From Kushneria avicenniae (GTDB lineage: Bacteria; Pseudomonadota; Gammaproteobacteria; Pseudomonadales; Halomonadaceae): 64,000 bases of DNA. The stretch's first letter is position 1; every line of letters starts with the position of its first letter. The stretch lies in contig NZ_FOLY01000004.1 in assembly GCF_900112585.1 (NCBI RefSeq), positions 248,001 through 312,000 on the forward strand. Direction: 5' to 3'. Made by a program: the position numbers and the translations under genes. Below the pieces are notes generated by a model, which was not told where the DNA came from, did not search any database, and saw only the letters and a program-made list of their open reading frames with translations. This document shows positions 16,423 through 28,127 of the stretch, piece after piece.

Positions 16423-16575
16423 TGGCCTCTCGGTGGCAGCAAACTCGGCGTGGCCGCCCGAAAACAGGGGGCGACCTCAGGTGCGGGCCATGTTGCGCCG
16501 GGTGCTGCGAAGAATCAATGAACACGCGTATTTCGCAGGGTCCTGCCCGCTGGCATTTTTTCAGGAGTGTTGTGT

Positions 16576-17151
16576 ATGAAAATGCTGATCGACTTTCTGC
16601 CGATCGCCATCTTCGTTCTGGTCTATCAGCTGACCAAGGATATCGTGCTGGCCACGGCCGTACTGATTCCGGCCACCATTGCACAGGTGCTTTTTACCTG
16701 GTGGCGCTGGCGAAAGGTCGAAAAGATGCATCTGGTCACGCTGGCGCTGGTCGTGCTGCTGGGCGGGGCCACCGTGATTCTGGGCGACGGCGAGTTCATC
16801 AAGTGGAAGCCGACCGTGGTCAACTGGCTGTTTGCCGTGGCCTTTCTGCTCTCGCCGCTGCTTGGCGGCAAGTCGCTGATCGAGCGGATGATGGAGAAGA
16901 ACATGACCCTGCCCTCGCCGGTCTGGACCCGTCTGAATCTGGCCTGGGTGGTCTTCTTTCTGGCCATGGGCGCGGTCAACATCGTGGTGTTCACCCATTT
17001 CAGCGAGGAAGTCTGGGTCAACTTCAAGCTCTTTGGCATGATGGGGCTGACGATCCTGTTCATTCTCGTTCAGGGCGTCTATCTGGCGCGTCACCTGCCA
17101 CGTGACGAGAACACCATTCAGGGCACCGGCTCTCGCAAAGAGGAGAAGTAA
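16576..17151 (+). CDS. yciB: Inner-membrane septation protein YciB (IspZ family)
   Basis: A 191-residue integral membrane protein with about five transmembrane helices. The start [20 protein letters not shown] and the motif [19 protein letters not shown] are diagnostic of the IspZ/YciB family, which is linked to septation and envelope synthesis. The ATG at 16576 follows CAGGAG at a good distance; an earlier in-frame start at 16567 would lie on top of that ribosome-binding site. It is followed by yciI after one base. Confidence 0.92.
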   Translation: MKMLIDFLPIAIFVLVYQLTKDIVLATAVLIPATIAQVLFTWWRWRKVEKMHLVTLALVVLLGGATVILGDGEFIKWKPTVVNWLFAVAFLLSPLLGGKSLIERMMEKNMTLPSPVWTRLNLAWVVFFLAMGAVNIVVFTHFSEEVWVNFKLFGMMGLTILFILVQGVYLARHLPRDENTIQGTGSRKEEK

Positions 17152-17152
17152 C

Positions 17153-17452
17153 ATGCTGTACGCCATCATCGGAGAAGATGTGGATGAAAGCCTCAAGGCG
17201 CGCCAGAGCGTGCGCCCCGAGCACCTGGCGCGTATCGAGGTCCTGCGCGACGAGGGCCGCCTGGTGCTGGCCGGCCCGTTTCCGGCGGTGGATGGGTCGG
17301 ACCCGGGCGATGCCGGCTTCAGCGGCAGCCTGATCGTGGCCGAGTTCGACTCTCTGGAACAGGCACGCGCCTGGGCCGATGACGATCCCTACGTGGCCGC
17401 AGGCGTTTATTCACAGGTCAGCGTTCGGCCGTTTAAAAAGGTTCTGCCCTGA
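17153..17452 (+). CDS. yciI: YciI-like protein
   Basis: A 99-residue YCII-family protein (ferredoxin-like dimeric alpha-beta barrel): [10 protein letters not shown], then [28 protein letters not shown] and [10 protein letters not shown]. The conserved His and Asp proposed as the active-site pair are present (His22 in RPEHLARI, Asp in the DDPY segment). The biochemical role is unknown. AGGAGAAG precedes the start, which lies one base past the yciB stop, indicating one operon. Confidence 0.9.
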   Translation: MLYAIIGEDVDESLKARQSVRPEHLARIEVLRDEGRLVLAGPFPAVDGSDPGDAGFSGSLIVAEFDSLEQARAWADDDPYVAAGVYSQVSVRPFKKVLP

Positions 17453-17489
17453 CCAGCAAGGAGCCCGCTTCTGCGGGGATCGAACAGGG

Positions 17490-17530
17490 TTATCCACAGC
17501 ATTTTTGTTATGCACACTCCGGGTGGATAA
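17490..17530. promoter_or_regulatory. Two inverted DnaA-box-like sequences upstream of mnmC
   Basis: TTATCCACA (17490-17498), a perfect consensus DnaA box, faces GGTGGATAA (17522-17530), a one-mismatch box on the other strand, 23 bases apart. They lie between yciI and mnmC. No origin features (AT-rich unwinding repeats, dnaA/dnaN, gidA) surround them, so they are more likely a regulatory or titration site, or chance. Confidence 0.4.
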
Positions 17531-17646
17531 GGCTGTGACAACATTGTGCGATCCCCGCGAACACATTGCGCCAGCCGCGATGGTGACAGGCCTGCCCGAA
17601 ATCGTTTAAAAATTGATCACCTCTCACGTCTCTCCGGTATTCTCTC

Positions 17647-19686
17647 TTGTCCTCCAATTCCATTGCGGCGCCTTTCGCCCTCTCCCCGGCACGGCTTCAC
17701 TGGCGCGACGACAACGCCCCTGAAGCCATCGACTACGGCGATGTCTATTTCTCGCGCGAGAACGGCCGCCGCGAAACCGAGCATGTGTTTCTCGCCGGCA
17801 ATCAGCTTGCAGAGCGCTGGACCGACTGGCATCACCCTCGCCCCTTTGTCATCGGCGAGACCGGCTTCGGCAGCGGGCTCAACGTGCTGTGCGCCGCGCA
17901 TGACTTTCTGATTCAGGCGCCCGATCACGCCCGCCTTCACGTCGTCTCTACCGAACAGCATCCGTTTACCCGCGAGGATCTGACGCGGGCACTCGGCCAT
18001 CATGAGGACTTCACCGATCTGGTTGGCGCCCTGATCGAACAGTGGCCGCCGGCCCTGCGCGGCATTCACCGCCTCGCACTGCATGAGCGCGTGACGCTGG
18101 ATCTGCATTTCGGCGATGCGGCCGACAGCCTCGAGGCACTGGAAGGCCGGGTGGATGCCTGGTTTCTGGACGGTTTTGCCCCGTCCAGAAACCCGGACAT
18201 GTGGTCGGAAAGGCTCTTCGCCGCGCTCGCCGGTGCCAGTCGCGAGGGCACAACGCTGGCCACCTTCACCTGTGCCGGGATCGTCAAGCGCGGGCTGCGC
18301 CAGGCCGGTTTCGAGATTCAAAAGCTGCCCGGGTTTGGCCGCAAGCGCGAGATGCTCGGCGGGCACATGCCCGCACTACCGCCGGAAACCGAGCGTCGTC
18401 AGACGCGCCGCCGGCTGACGCCCTGGCATATTGATGCCTGCCCGCGCCCGGCACGGCACGATGAGCACATTGCCGTGATCGGGGCCGGCATTGCCGGCAC
18501 CAGCGTCGCTCACGCGCTGGCGCGGCGCGGTCGGCGCGTGACGCTGATCGATCCGGCTCCGCCCGGCAGCGGCGCTTCAGGCAACCGTCAGGGGGCGCTC
18601 TACATTCGCCCTGCCGCCGAGGTCAACGACCAGAGCCGTTTCTATCTGGCGGCGCTACAGCATACGCAGCGCTTTTTGAGCCGGCTCGACCCGGAAGGTA
18701 ATCTCTGGCATCCGACCGGCGTGCTGCAGCTGGCCACCAGCGATCGCGAGGCCGAGCGCCAGCGTCGCTGTCTCGAGCACTGGCAGTTGCCTGACGACGT
18801 GGCGCGCGGTGTCGACCGTGAAGAGGCTCAGGCACTGGCCGGCCAGGTGCTGGCCGACAGCGTCCGTCACGGCCTCTACTATCCCGGGGCCGGCTGGGTA
18901 AGCCCGGACCGACTCTGTCAGCGGCTGGCCGAAACGCTCGGCATTACACAGCGCCGGGCCACACTCGAGTCGATGGCATCGAGCGAGACGGGTCAGCGCC
19001 TGACGCTGGATGACGGTACCTGCCTGGAGGCAGACCACGTCGTGCTGGCCTGTGCCAACGGGGTCGAGGCGCTGTCGGTGTCCTGTCATCTCGGGCTTCA
19101 GGCGGTGCGGGGTCAGGTCAGCCATTATCCGCTTGATGAGACCGCGAACGCCCTGTCGCCGAACTGCGTCGTCTGCGCCGGGGGCTATGCCCCGCCGGCG
19201 TGGGACGGCATCCAGAGCATCGGAGCGTCGTTTACCCCCAACGATCGCGATCCGGCGCTGCGCGCCGAGGATGACGCCTTTAATCTGATCGAGCTTTCCC
19301 GCACTCTGCCGGCGCTGGCGAAGGCCCTTGAGACAGCGCCACCGCTGACCTCGCGCAGCGGCATTCGCTGCGCCAGCCCCGACAAGTCGCCCTATGGCGG
19401 CGGCCTGCCGCAGGCCGCGCACTGGCAGCAGGTCTATGCCCCCATGGGGTTTGATGCCACCCGCGTGCCGGACGCACCGGGGCGCTATCAGCCGGGGGTA
19501 TGGGCCTCACTGGCGCACGGCTCGCGCGGGCTGGTCAGCGCGCCGCTGATCGCCGAACTGCTGGCTTCGCGCATCTGCGAAGAGCCCCTGCCGCTGCCCG
19601 ATACCCTGGTGGATCATCTCAACCCGGGACGGCGCCTGATTCGTGCCATCATTCGTCGCGAGACGCTGGAGTGCCCTACTGATTGA
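17647..19686 (+). CDS. mnmC: Bifunctional tRNA mnm5s2U biosynthesis enzyme MnmC
   Basis: A 679-residue two-domain enzyme that completes mnm5s2U at position 34 of certain tRNAs. The N-terminal methyltransferase (MnmC2, about 1-240) has DVYFSRENG, the SAM loop GETGFGSGLN and DAWFLDGFAPSRNPDMW. The C-terminal FAD oxidoreductase (MnmC1, from about residue 275) begins with the dinucleotide motif AVIGAGIAGTSVAHALARRG and removes the carboxymethyl group. The length matches E. coli (668). The start is apparently TTG at 17647, as no ATG fits the conserved beginning. The last 11 bases overlap the end of the convergent response-regulator gene. Confidence 0.92.
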   Translation: MSSNSIAAPFALSPARLHWRDDNAPEAIDYGDVYFSRENGRRETEHVFLAGNQLAERWTDWHHPRPFVIGETGFGSGLNVLCAAHDFLIQAPDHARLHVVSTEQHPFTREDLTRALGHHEDFTDLVGALIEQWPPALRGIHRLALHERVTLDLHFGDAADSLEALEGRVDAWFLDGFAPSRNPDMWSERLFAALAGASREGTTLATFTCAGIVKRGLRQAGFEIQKLPGFGRKREMLGGHMPALPPETERRQTRRRLTPWHIDACPRPARHDEHIAVIGAGIAGTSVAHALARRGRRVTLIDPAPPGSGASGNRQGALYIRPAAEVNDQSRFYLAALQHTQRFLSRLDPEGNLWHPTGVLQLATSDREAERQRRCLEHWQLPDDVARGVDREEAQALAGQVLADSVRHGLYYPGAGWVSPDRLCQRLAETLGITQRRATLESMASSETGQRLTLDDGTCLEADHVVLACANGVEALSVSCHLGLQAVRGQVSHYPLDETANALSPNCVVCAGGYAPPAWDGIQSIGASFTPNDRDPALRAEDDAFNLIELSRTLPALAKALETAPPLTSRSGIRCASPDKSPYGGGLPQAAHWQQVYAPMGFDATRVPDAPGRYQPGVWASLAHGSRGLVSAPLIAELLASRICEEPLPLPDTLVDHLNPGRRLIRAIIRRETLECPTD

Positions 19687-20386
19687 CGATGCGCTCCAGC
19701 GCTTCCCGGTCGAGACAGCGATAGGAAAAGGAGGGCCGACCGACCTGGCCGTAGGTGAAGGACTCGGTGAGAAGGCCCAGGGTGGCCAGATACTTGAGAT
19801 ACTTTCGGATCGAGACCCGCGACATGCCGGCCATTTCAGCCAGCCCCTCAGTGGAAAATTCATCCTGCGCCAGTGCCAGAATCGCCTCGCAGACCTGTGC
19901 AAGACTGTGGGCGGTCAGCCCCTTGGGCAGCCCGCCGAGGCGTCTGGGGGCACTGCTGTCGGCGCGAAACAGCGTATCCAGCGTCTGCTGATCTACCTGA
20001 TCACTGAGCACATCGAGCGCTTCGCGACGCTGTCGACAGGCGTCGAGTGCTTCGCGAAAGCGCTTGAACTCGAAGGGCTTGACCAGAAAGTCGTTCACAC
20101 CCAGTCGCCGTGCCTCACGTACAGTGTCGCTCTCTGAAGCCGCGGTAATCAGGATAATGTCGGTATCAATATCGCGCTCGCGCAGCCAGCCGGCAACCTC
20201 GAGGCCGCTGCGCTTGCCCAGGTAGACATCCAGCAAAACCACATCGACACTCTCGCGCTCCAGCACCACCAGCGCGGTGGTGACGTCGCTGCAGCGCGCC
20301 ACCAGCTCCATGTCGCCGATCCGGTTGAGATAATCGACATTGAGCTTCATGACCATCGGGTCATCTTCCACGATCAGCACTCTCAT
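19676..20386 (-). CDS. CitB/DctR-type response regulator
   Basis: A 236-residue regulator. The receiver domain reads MRVLIVEDDPMVMKLN, with phosphoacceptor Asp52 in VDVVLLDVYLG and Lys103 in LVKPFEF. A C-terminal winged helix-turn-helix (LAEMAGMSRVSIRKYLKYLA, then GRPSFSYR) is of the CitB/DpiA/DcuR class. Its kinase partner is the gene just upstream at 20675-22339. The nearby 2-hydroxycarboxylate transporter suggests the pair responds to citrate, malate or lactate and switches on uptake. The gene order is kinase then regulator, separated by an unusual 288-bp spacer with tandem repeats. Confidence 0.88.
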   Translation of the reverse strand: MRVLIVEDDPMVMKLNVDYLNRIGDMELVARCSDVTTALVVLERESVDVVLLDVYLGKRSGLEVAGWLRERDIDTDIILITAASESDTVREARRLGVNDFLVKPFEFKRFREALDACRQRREALDVLSDQVDQQTLDTLFRADSSAPRRLGGLPKGLTAHSLAQVCEAILALAQDEFSTEGLAEMAGMSRVSIRKYLKYLATLGLLTESFTYGQVGRPSFSYRCLDREALERIVNQ

Positions 20387-20396
20387 GGCGCTGTGC

Positions 20397-20540
20397 TCAT
20401 ATTCGCACTGTCATACATCGGCATTCCCATACATCGGTACTCTCAAGCATCACTGCTCTCAAATATTACTGCTCTTGAATATCACTGCGCTCAAACATCA
20501 CTGCACTCAAACACCACCACGCTCACACACCAGCGCTTTC
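20397..20540. repeat. Degenerate 16-bp tandem repeat, nine units
   Basis: Nine head-to-tail 16-base units can be laid out without gaps. The best-conserved read AAGCATCACTGCTCTC, GAATATCACTGCGCTC and AAACATCACTGCACTC; the outer ones have drifted. The array fills half the spacer between the CitA-like kinase and its regulator, immediately upstream of the regulator start. The period is not a multiple of three and no frame crosses it meaningfully, so it is non-coding. It may be a stack of regulator sites or simple slippage. Confidence 0.75.
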
Positions 20541-20674
20541 ATGATCGGTAACCTCACATATTGGCACGATCATATCTCGGCGCGACTGGTCTCACCGCGC
20601 TTCTGATTGATGACCTGTGCACCTGAAATACGTTGAAGCGTTGCGGCGTCACGCCATGTTCATTTTCGCCACGC

Positions 20675-22339
20675 TCACTCATCAGGAGACTGCCCGACAG
20701 TGGCGTTATCGTGCCCGCGAGTATTCGCGGGTCGATAGGGATAGCTGATCTCGATCAGCGTGCCCTGCCCGGGCGAGGAGTAAAGCGACAGAGTACCTTC
20801 CACGGCGTCTATCTGCTCCCGGACCAGATAGAGTCCCAGTCCGCGCTGCTCGCCCTTGCTGGAGATGCCGTGTTCGAAGATGTGGTCCTGACGATCGGGC
20901 TCGATACCGGTGCCGTTGTCCTGAATCTGCAGCGACAGCATGCGGGACTCCAGCGCCATGTGAATCGCCACGTGAGGATCATCGCGCCCATCGAGTGCCT
21001 CAAAGGCGTTCTCCAGCAGATTGCCGATGATACTGACCAGCGCGTGCACCGTGGCGCCGTCGCAGGCGGCGGGAATGGCGGTCTCGGCCTCGATGCTCAG
21101 CGTAATGCCCTTTTCGCGGGCCTCGCTCTGCTTGCCGATCAGAAAGCCCGCCAGCACCGGCTCACGCACGCGCTCGACGATCGACGCCGATACCGCGTGA
21201 CGATAGTCGACCAGCTCGCGCAGATACCGGCGCAGCGCCGGCAGGTCCTCGAGCTGGGCCAGCCCCAGAATGACATGCAGCTTGTTCTTGAACTCATGCG
21301 TGGTGGCCCGCAGGGCTTCGGCGTAGCGCCTCACGCCGGTCAGTTCCTCTGCCAGCGCCTGCATCTCGCGACTGTCACGAAAGGTCACGACCGCCCCAAC
21401 CAGCTGGCCATCGGCCATCATCGGCTGATAGTTGCCCAGAAAGGCGCGCCCGCCCACCTGCATGCGACGGTTGATCATCGCTCGATCCCCCAGTGCCTGC
21501 CCGGCACTGCCACCGCCGGGCAGCAGAACCTCGAGACGCTTGCCCGGCACAATATCGTGCGCTTCAGGATCACCCAGCAGCAGCCGGGCCGCGGGATTGA
21601 TCAGCGTCACCCTGGCGCCGGCGTCCACGGCGATCACGCCCTCGTGAATGGCGTCAAGCGTCACCCGCCGCTCGGCGACAAGGCGTGCGATATCATCCGG
21701 CTCCATCCCCATCAGGCGTCGGCGAATGGTGCGCGCCAGCCATGCCGATCCCAGGCCGCCGATCAGCAGAATGGCCAGAAAGAGAAACAGCAGACGCTTG
21801 AGGGACGCCGCTCGCAGCGGCGCCAGATGCGACAGCGTTACCCCCACCGATACGGCACCGATGATGTGGCCCTTACTGTCACGCACCGGCGCAAACCCGC
21901 GAATGCTGGTGCCCAGCGTGCCCAGCGCCAGCGACGCATAACGCTTGCCTTCCAGCGCCGGGCCTTCATCGCCGCCGCGAAAGTGATGGCCGATCCACTG
22001 CCGGTTGGGGTGGGTCAGCCGAATGCTCTGCGGGTTAATGATGACGATGAAGTTGACATTGAGCAGCGCACGTAGCGACTCCATGCGCTGCTCGATGTCC
22101 GAGTCCGGCATGGGAGGCACGTTTTGCTCGAGCGCCTCGATCACCTCACGGCTGTTGGCAAGCGTGGTGGCGACATTGACCACGCGATCCTGCTGGACGC
22201 GGGTAATCCCGCGCCACAGTTGATCGCCGAAAACAGCATAGGCCACGATCAACGAGGCCATGATGGTGATAAAGGCCAGCAGGGCCGCCAGAGTATTCAA
22301 ACGTACCGGCGATTTACGCGGCCAGGGATGTTCATTCAC
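20675..22339 (-). CDS. CitA/DcuS-type sensor histidine kinase
   Basis: A 554-residue sensor. It has an N-terminal membrane helix (LNTLAALLAFITIMASLIVA), a periplasmic PAS-like (PDC) ligand domain of about 130 residues ending SIRGFAPVRDSKGHIIGAVSVGV, a second membrane helix (LLFLFLAILLIGGLGSAWLA), a cytoplasmic PAS domain (ALDAIHEGVIAVDAGARVTL-like segment) and the short DcuS/CitA-type kinase core: TTHEFKNKLHVILGL (phosphoacceptor His), NLLENAFEAL, DNGTGI and GLGLYLVREQ. It is divergent from the 2-hydroxycarboxylate transporter and upstream of its regulator, so it most likely senses a carboxylate in the periplasm. Confidence 0.88.
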   Translation of the reverse strand: MNEHPWPRKSPVRLNTLAALLAFITIMASLIVAYAVFGDQLWRGITRVQQDRVVNVATTLANSREVIEALEQNVPPMPDSDIEQRMESLRALLNVNFIVIINPQSIRLTHPNRQWIGHHFRGGDEGPALEGKRYASLALGTLGTSIRGFAPVRDSKGHIIGAVSVGVTLSHLAPLRAASLKRLLFLFLAILLIGGLGSAWLARTIRRRLMGMEPDDIARLVAERRVTLDAIHEGVIAVDAGARVTLINPAARLLLGDPEAHDIVPGKRLEVLLPGGGSAGQALGDRAMINRRMQVGGRAFLGNYQPMMADGQLVGAVVTFRDSREMQALAEELTGVRRYAEALRATTHEFKNKLHVILGLAQLEDLPALRRYLRELVDYRHAVSASIVERVREPVLAGFLIGKQSEAREKGITLSIEAETAIPAACDGATVHALVSIIGNLLENAFEALDGRDDPHVAIHMALESRMLSLQIQDNGTGIEPDRQDHIFEHGISSKGEQRGLGLYLVREQIDAVEGTLSLYSSPGQGTLIEISYPYRPANTRGHDNATVGQSPDE

Positions 22340-22691
22340 GTGGCGGGTATGTCCTGTCGTGGTCGCGGCCAGTGCAGATTCGATCCTTGCCTTCCTATTG
22401 TGCCAGAATCCGAGGCGGTCTCGTGATGGCGTTGCGCTGCCGGCCTGCTCCAGAGGAAGAATTCAACCTTGGTGTTATTTACAGGGCACCACATCCAGGA
22501 AGGACCCAGAGTTTTGTTTTCATTAGTTACAAAAACGTTTCTTTAATTCATAAAACTTGGTCAGAGCCGGCGTCTCCGTAATCCTCGCGTCAGCCCGTCA
22601 GAGGCCTGTATCCACCATCGTGGTGCTGTCCTGACGCAGGGTGTTTACCATCCCATCCGTTTTTTTGATCCAAAGACAACAGGTCATTGCC
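22340..22691. promoter_or_regulatory. Divergent control region between the sensor kinase and the carboxylate transporter
   Basis: A 352-bp gap with no gene. The middle (about 22511-22557) is strongly AT-rich against a GC-rich background and contains direct GTTTT/AAAAAC inverted elements, typical of the AT-rich operators of CitB/DpiA-type regulators. Nearer the transporter there is a short hairpin CACCA-TCG-TGGTG (22613-22625). Exact promoter elements could not be fixed by eye. Confidence 0.45.
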
Positions 22692-24005
22692 ATGTCACAG
22701 CCTGACACTGCGAGGGCAAGCACTCCCGCCTCCGCCGGAACATCCCCTGGTTCCTGGCGTATTTTCGGCCTATCCCTGCCAATGTTTGCCATCGTGCTGG
22801 CCATACTGGTCGCTGCCATGATGCTGGACGCCCTGCCTGCCGGCATGATCGGCGCTCTGGCCACCATGATGGTGCTGGGGGAGCTGATGGGCTTCATCGG
22901 CGATCGTCTGCCCATTGTGAAAAGCTATCTGGGCGGTGGCGCCATTCTGGCCATTTTCGGCGCCGCCACCCTGGTCTATCTGCAATGGCTGCCCGAAAGC
23001 GTCAGCGACAACGTGACCGATTTCATGAAGGGCGGCGGCTTTCTCAATTTCTACATTGCCGCTCTGATTACCGGCAGCATTCTGGGCATGGACTCGAAGG
23101 TGCTGGTCAAGGTCGGCACGCGTTTTGCCCTGCCGCTGCTGTGTTCGGTGCTCTTTGCCGCGCTTTTCGCGATGGGCGTTGGCCTGCTGCTGGGCTTCTC
23201 GCCGCAGGACGCCGTGGTCGTGATTACCCTGCCCATCATGGGCGGCGGCATGGGCGCCGGCGCCGTACCGCTGAGCCAGATCTATGAGCAGCTGCTGGGC
23301 CAGCCGGCAAGCTACTACATCTCGATTCTGGTGCCGGCGCTGGCGCTGGGCAATGTCTTTGCCATCATCATTGCCGGACTGCTCAACGGTCTGGGCAAGC
23401 GCGCTCCGTCGCTGACCGGCAACGGTCAGATGATGCCGGGCGTCGAGATCAGCGACAGCGAGACCACCCCGGAGCTTGGCAAGCTGGGCGTCGGTATCGT
23501 GGCGGCGCTGAGCTTCTATGTCGCCGGCGAGATTCTGGGCACGCTTATTCCGCTGCATCCCTACGCGCTGATGATCATTCTGGTCGCGCTGGTCAAGATC
23601 AGCGGCCTGATGCCGGAAAACGTCAGCGACGCCGCGGCGCAGTGGTTCCGCTTCGTGGCCCGCAACTGGACCTTTGCCCTGCTGTTCGGCATCGGCATTG
23701 CCTACACCGACCTGGGCCAGGTCATTGACGCCATCTCCATCACCTACGTGCTGATCGTGTTTGCCGTGGTCGCCGGCGCCGCCTTCGGCGCCGGGCTGGT
23801 GGGCCGTCTGGTAGGCTTCTACCCGATCGAGTCTGCCATTACGGCCGGACTGTGCATGGCCAACATGGGCGGTACCGGTGATGTCGCGGTGCTGTCGGCG
23901 GCCAACCGCATGCAGCTGATGCCCTTTGCCCAGATCTCTTCACGCCTGGGCGGCGCGCTGATTCTGCTGCTCTCGAGCCTGCTGGTGCCGCTGCTGTTCG
24001 CCTGA
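22692..24005 (+). CDS. 2-hydroxycarboxylate transporter (2HCT/CitS-MaeN family)
   Basis: A 437-residue membrane protein with about eleven helices and the 2HCT family pattern. Two re-entrant glycine-rich loops are visible: ITLPIMGGGMGAGAVPLSQI in the first half and AGLCMANMGGTGDVAVLSAA in the second, matching the GGxG motifs that line the substrate path of CitS and MaeN. These carry citrate, malate or lactate with Na+ or H+. The start is the ATG at 22692, where the protein begins; the frame opens 51 bases earlier without a ribosome-binding site. It is divergent from a CitA/CitB-type system that probably controls it. Confidence 0.9.
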   Translation: MSQPDTARASTPASAGTSPGSWRIFGLSLPMFAIVLAILVAAMMLDALPAGMIGALATMMVLGELMGFIGDRLPIVKSYLGGGAILAIFGAATLVYLQWLPESVSDNVTDFMKGGGFLNFYIAALITGSILGMDSKVLVKVGTRFALPLLCSVLFAALFAMGVGLLLGFSPQDAVVVITLPIMGGGMGAGAVPLSQIYEQLLGQPASYYISILVPALALGNVFAIIIAGLLNGLGKRAPSLTGNGQMMPGVEISDSETTPELGKLGVGIVAALSFYVAGEILGTLIPLHPYALMIILVALVKISGLMPENVSDAAAQWFRFVARNWTFALLFGIGIAYTDLGQVIDAISITYVLIVFAVVAGAAFGAGLVGRLVGFYPIESAITAGLCMANMGGTGDVAVLSAANRMQLMPFAQISSRLGGALILLLSSLLVPLLFA

Positions 24006-24043
24006 TCGACAATGGCCCTGCGCGCAGGGCCATGTTCGGCCAT

Positions 24044-24077
24044 AAAAACGCCGCTCCCGAAAGAGCGGCGTTTTTTT
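24044..24077. terminator. Bidirectional terminator between the carboxylate transporter and yheU
   Basis: A 10-bp stem (AACGCCGCTC / GAGCGGCGTT, loop CCGAAA) has seven T on the right and an A tract on the left, and serves both convergent transcripts. Confidence 0.92.
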
Positions 24078-24100
24078 ATCGAAGAGGCGTCACCGGATGG

Positions 24101-27907
<3,807 letters not shown>

Positions 27908-28127
27908 GTAATCATGCCTGTTGTTGGCACCATGCCAGCCCCGGACATGGCGCGATCGCCTTTCGAATAAATGGACGAATGCCTCTCACCACGTGAAAAC
28001 TGTCGTCCGATGACAGCAATATGACGTCAAAGAGACATATTGCGCAATCGCCCTTCGATTATATCCCTGCGAGAGTCCTCGCTGCCAGGTGGCGGCCTTC
28101 AGCCGCCGTGCAGCGTTGGCCCGTGCG

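Noticed and set aside
17464..17478. CCCGC-TTCT-GCGGG hairpin after yciI considered as terminator
   Set aside because: The stem has only five pairs and no T tract follows on either strand.
17490..17530. DnaA boxes as a chromosomal origin
   Set aside because: There are only two boxes, no AT-rich unwinding element, and none of the usual origin neighbours (dnaA, dnaN, mnmG, rpmH).
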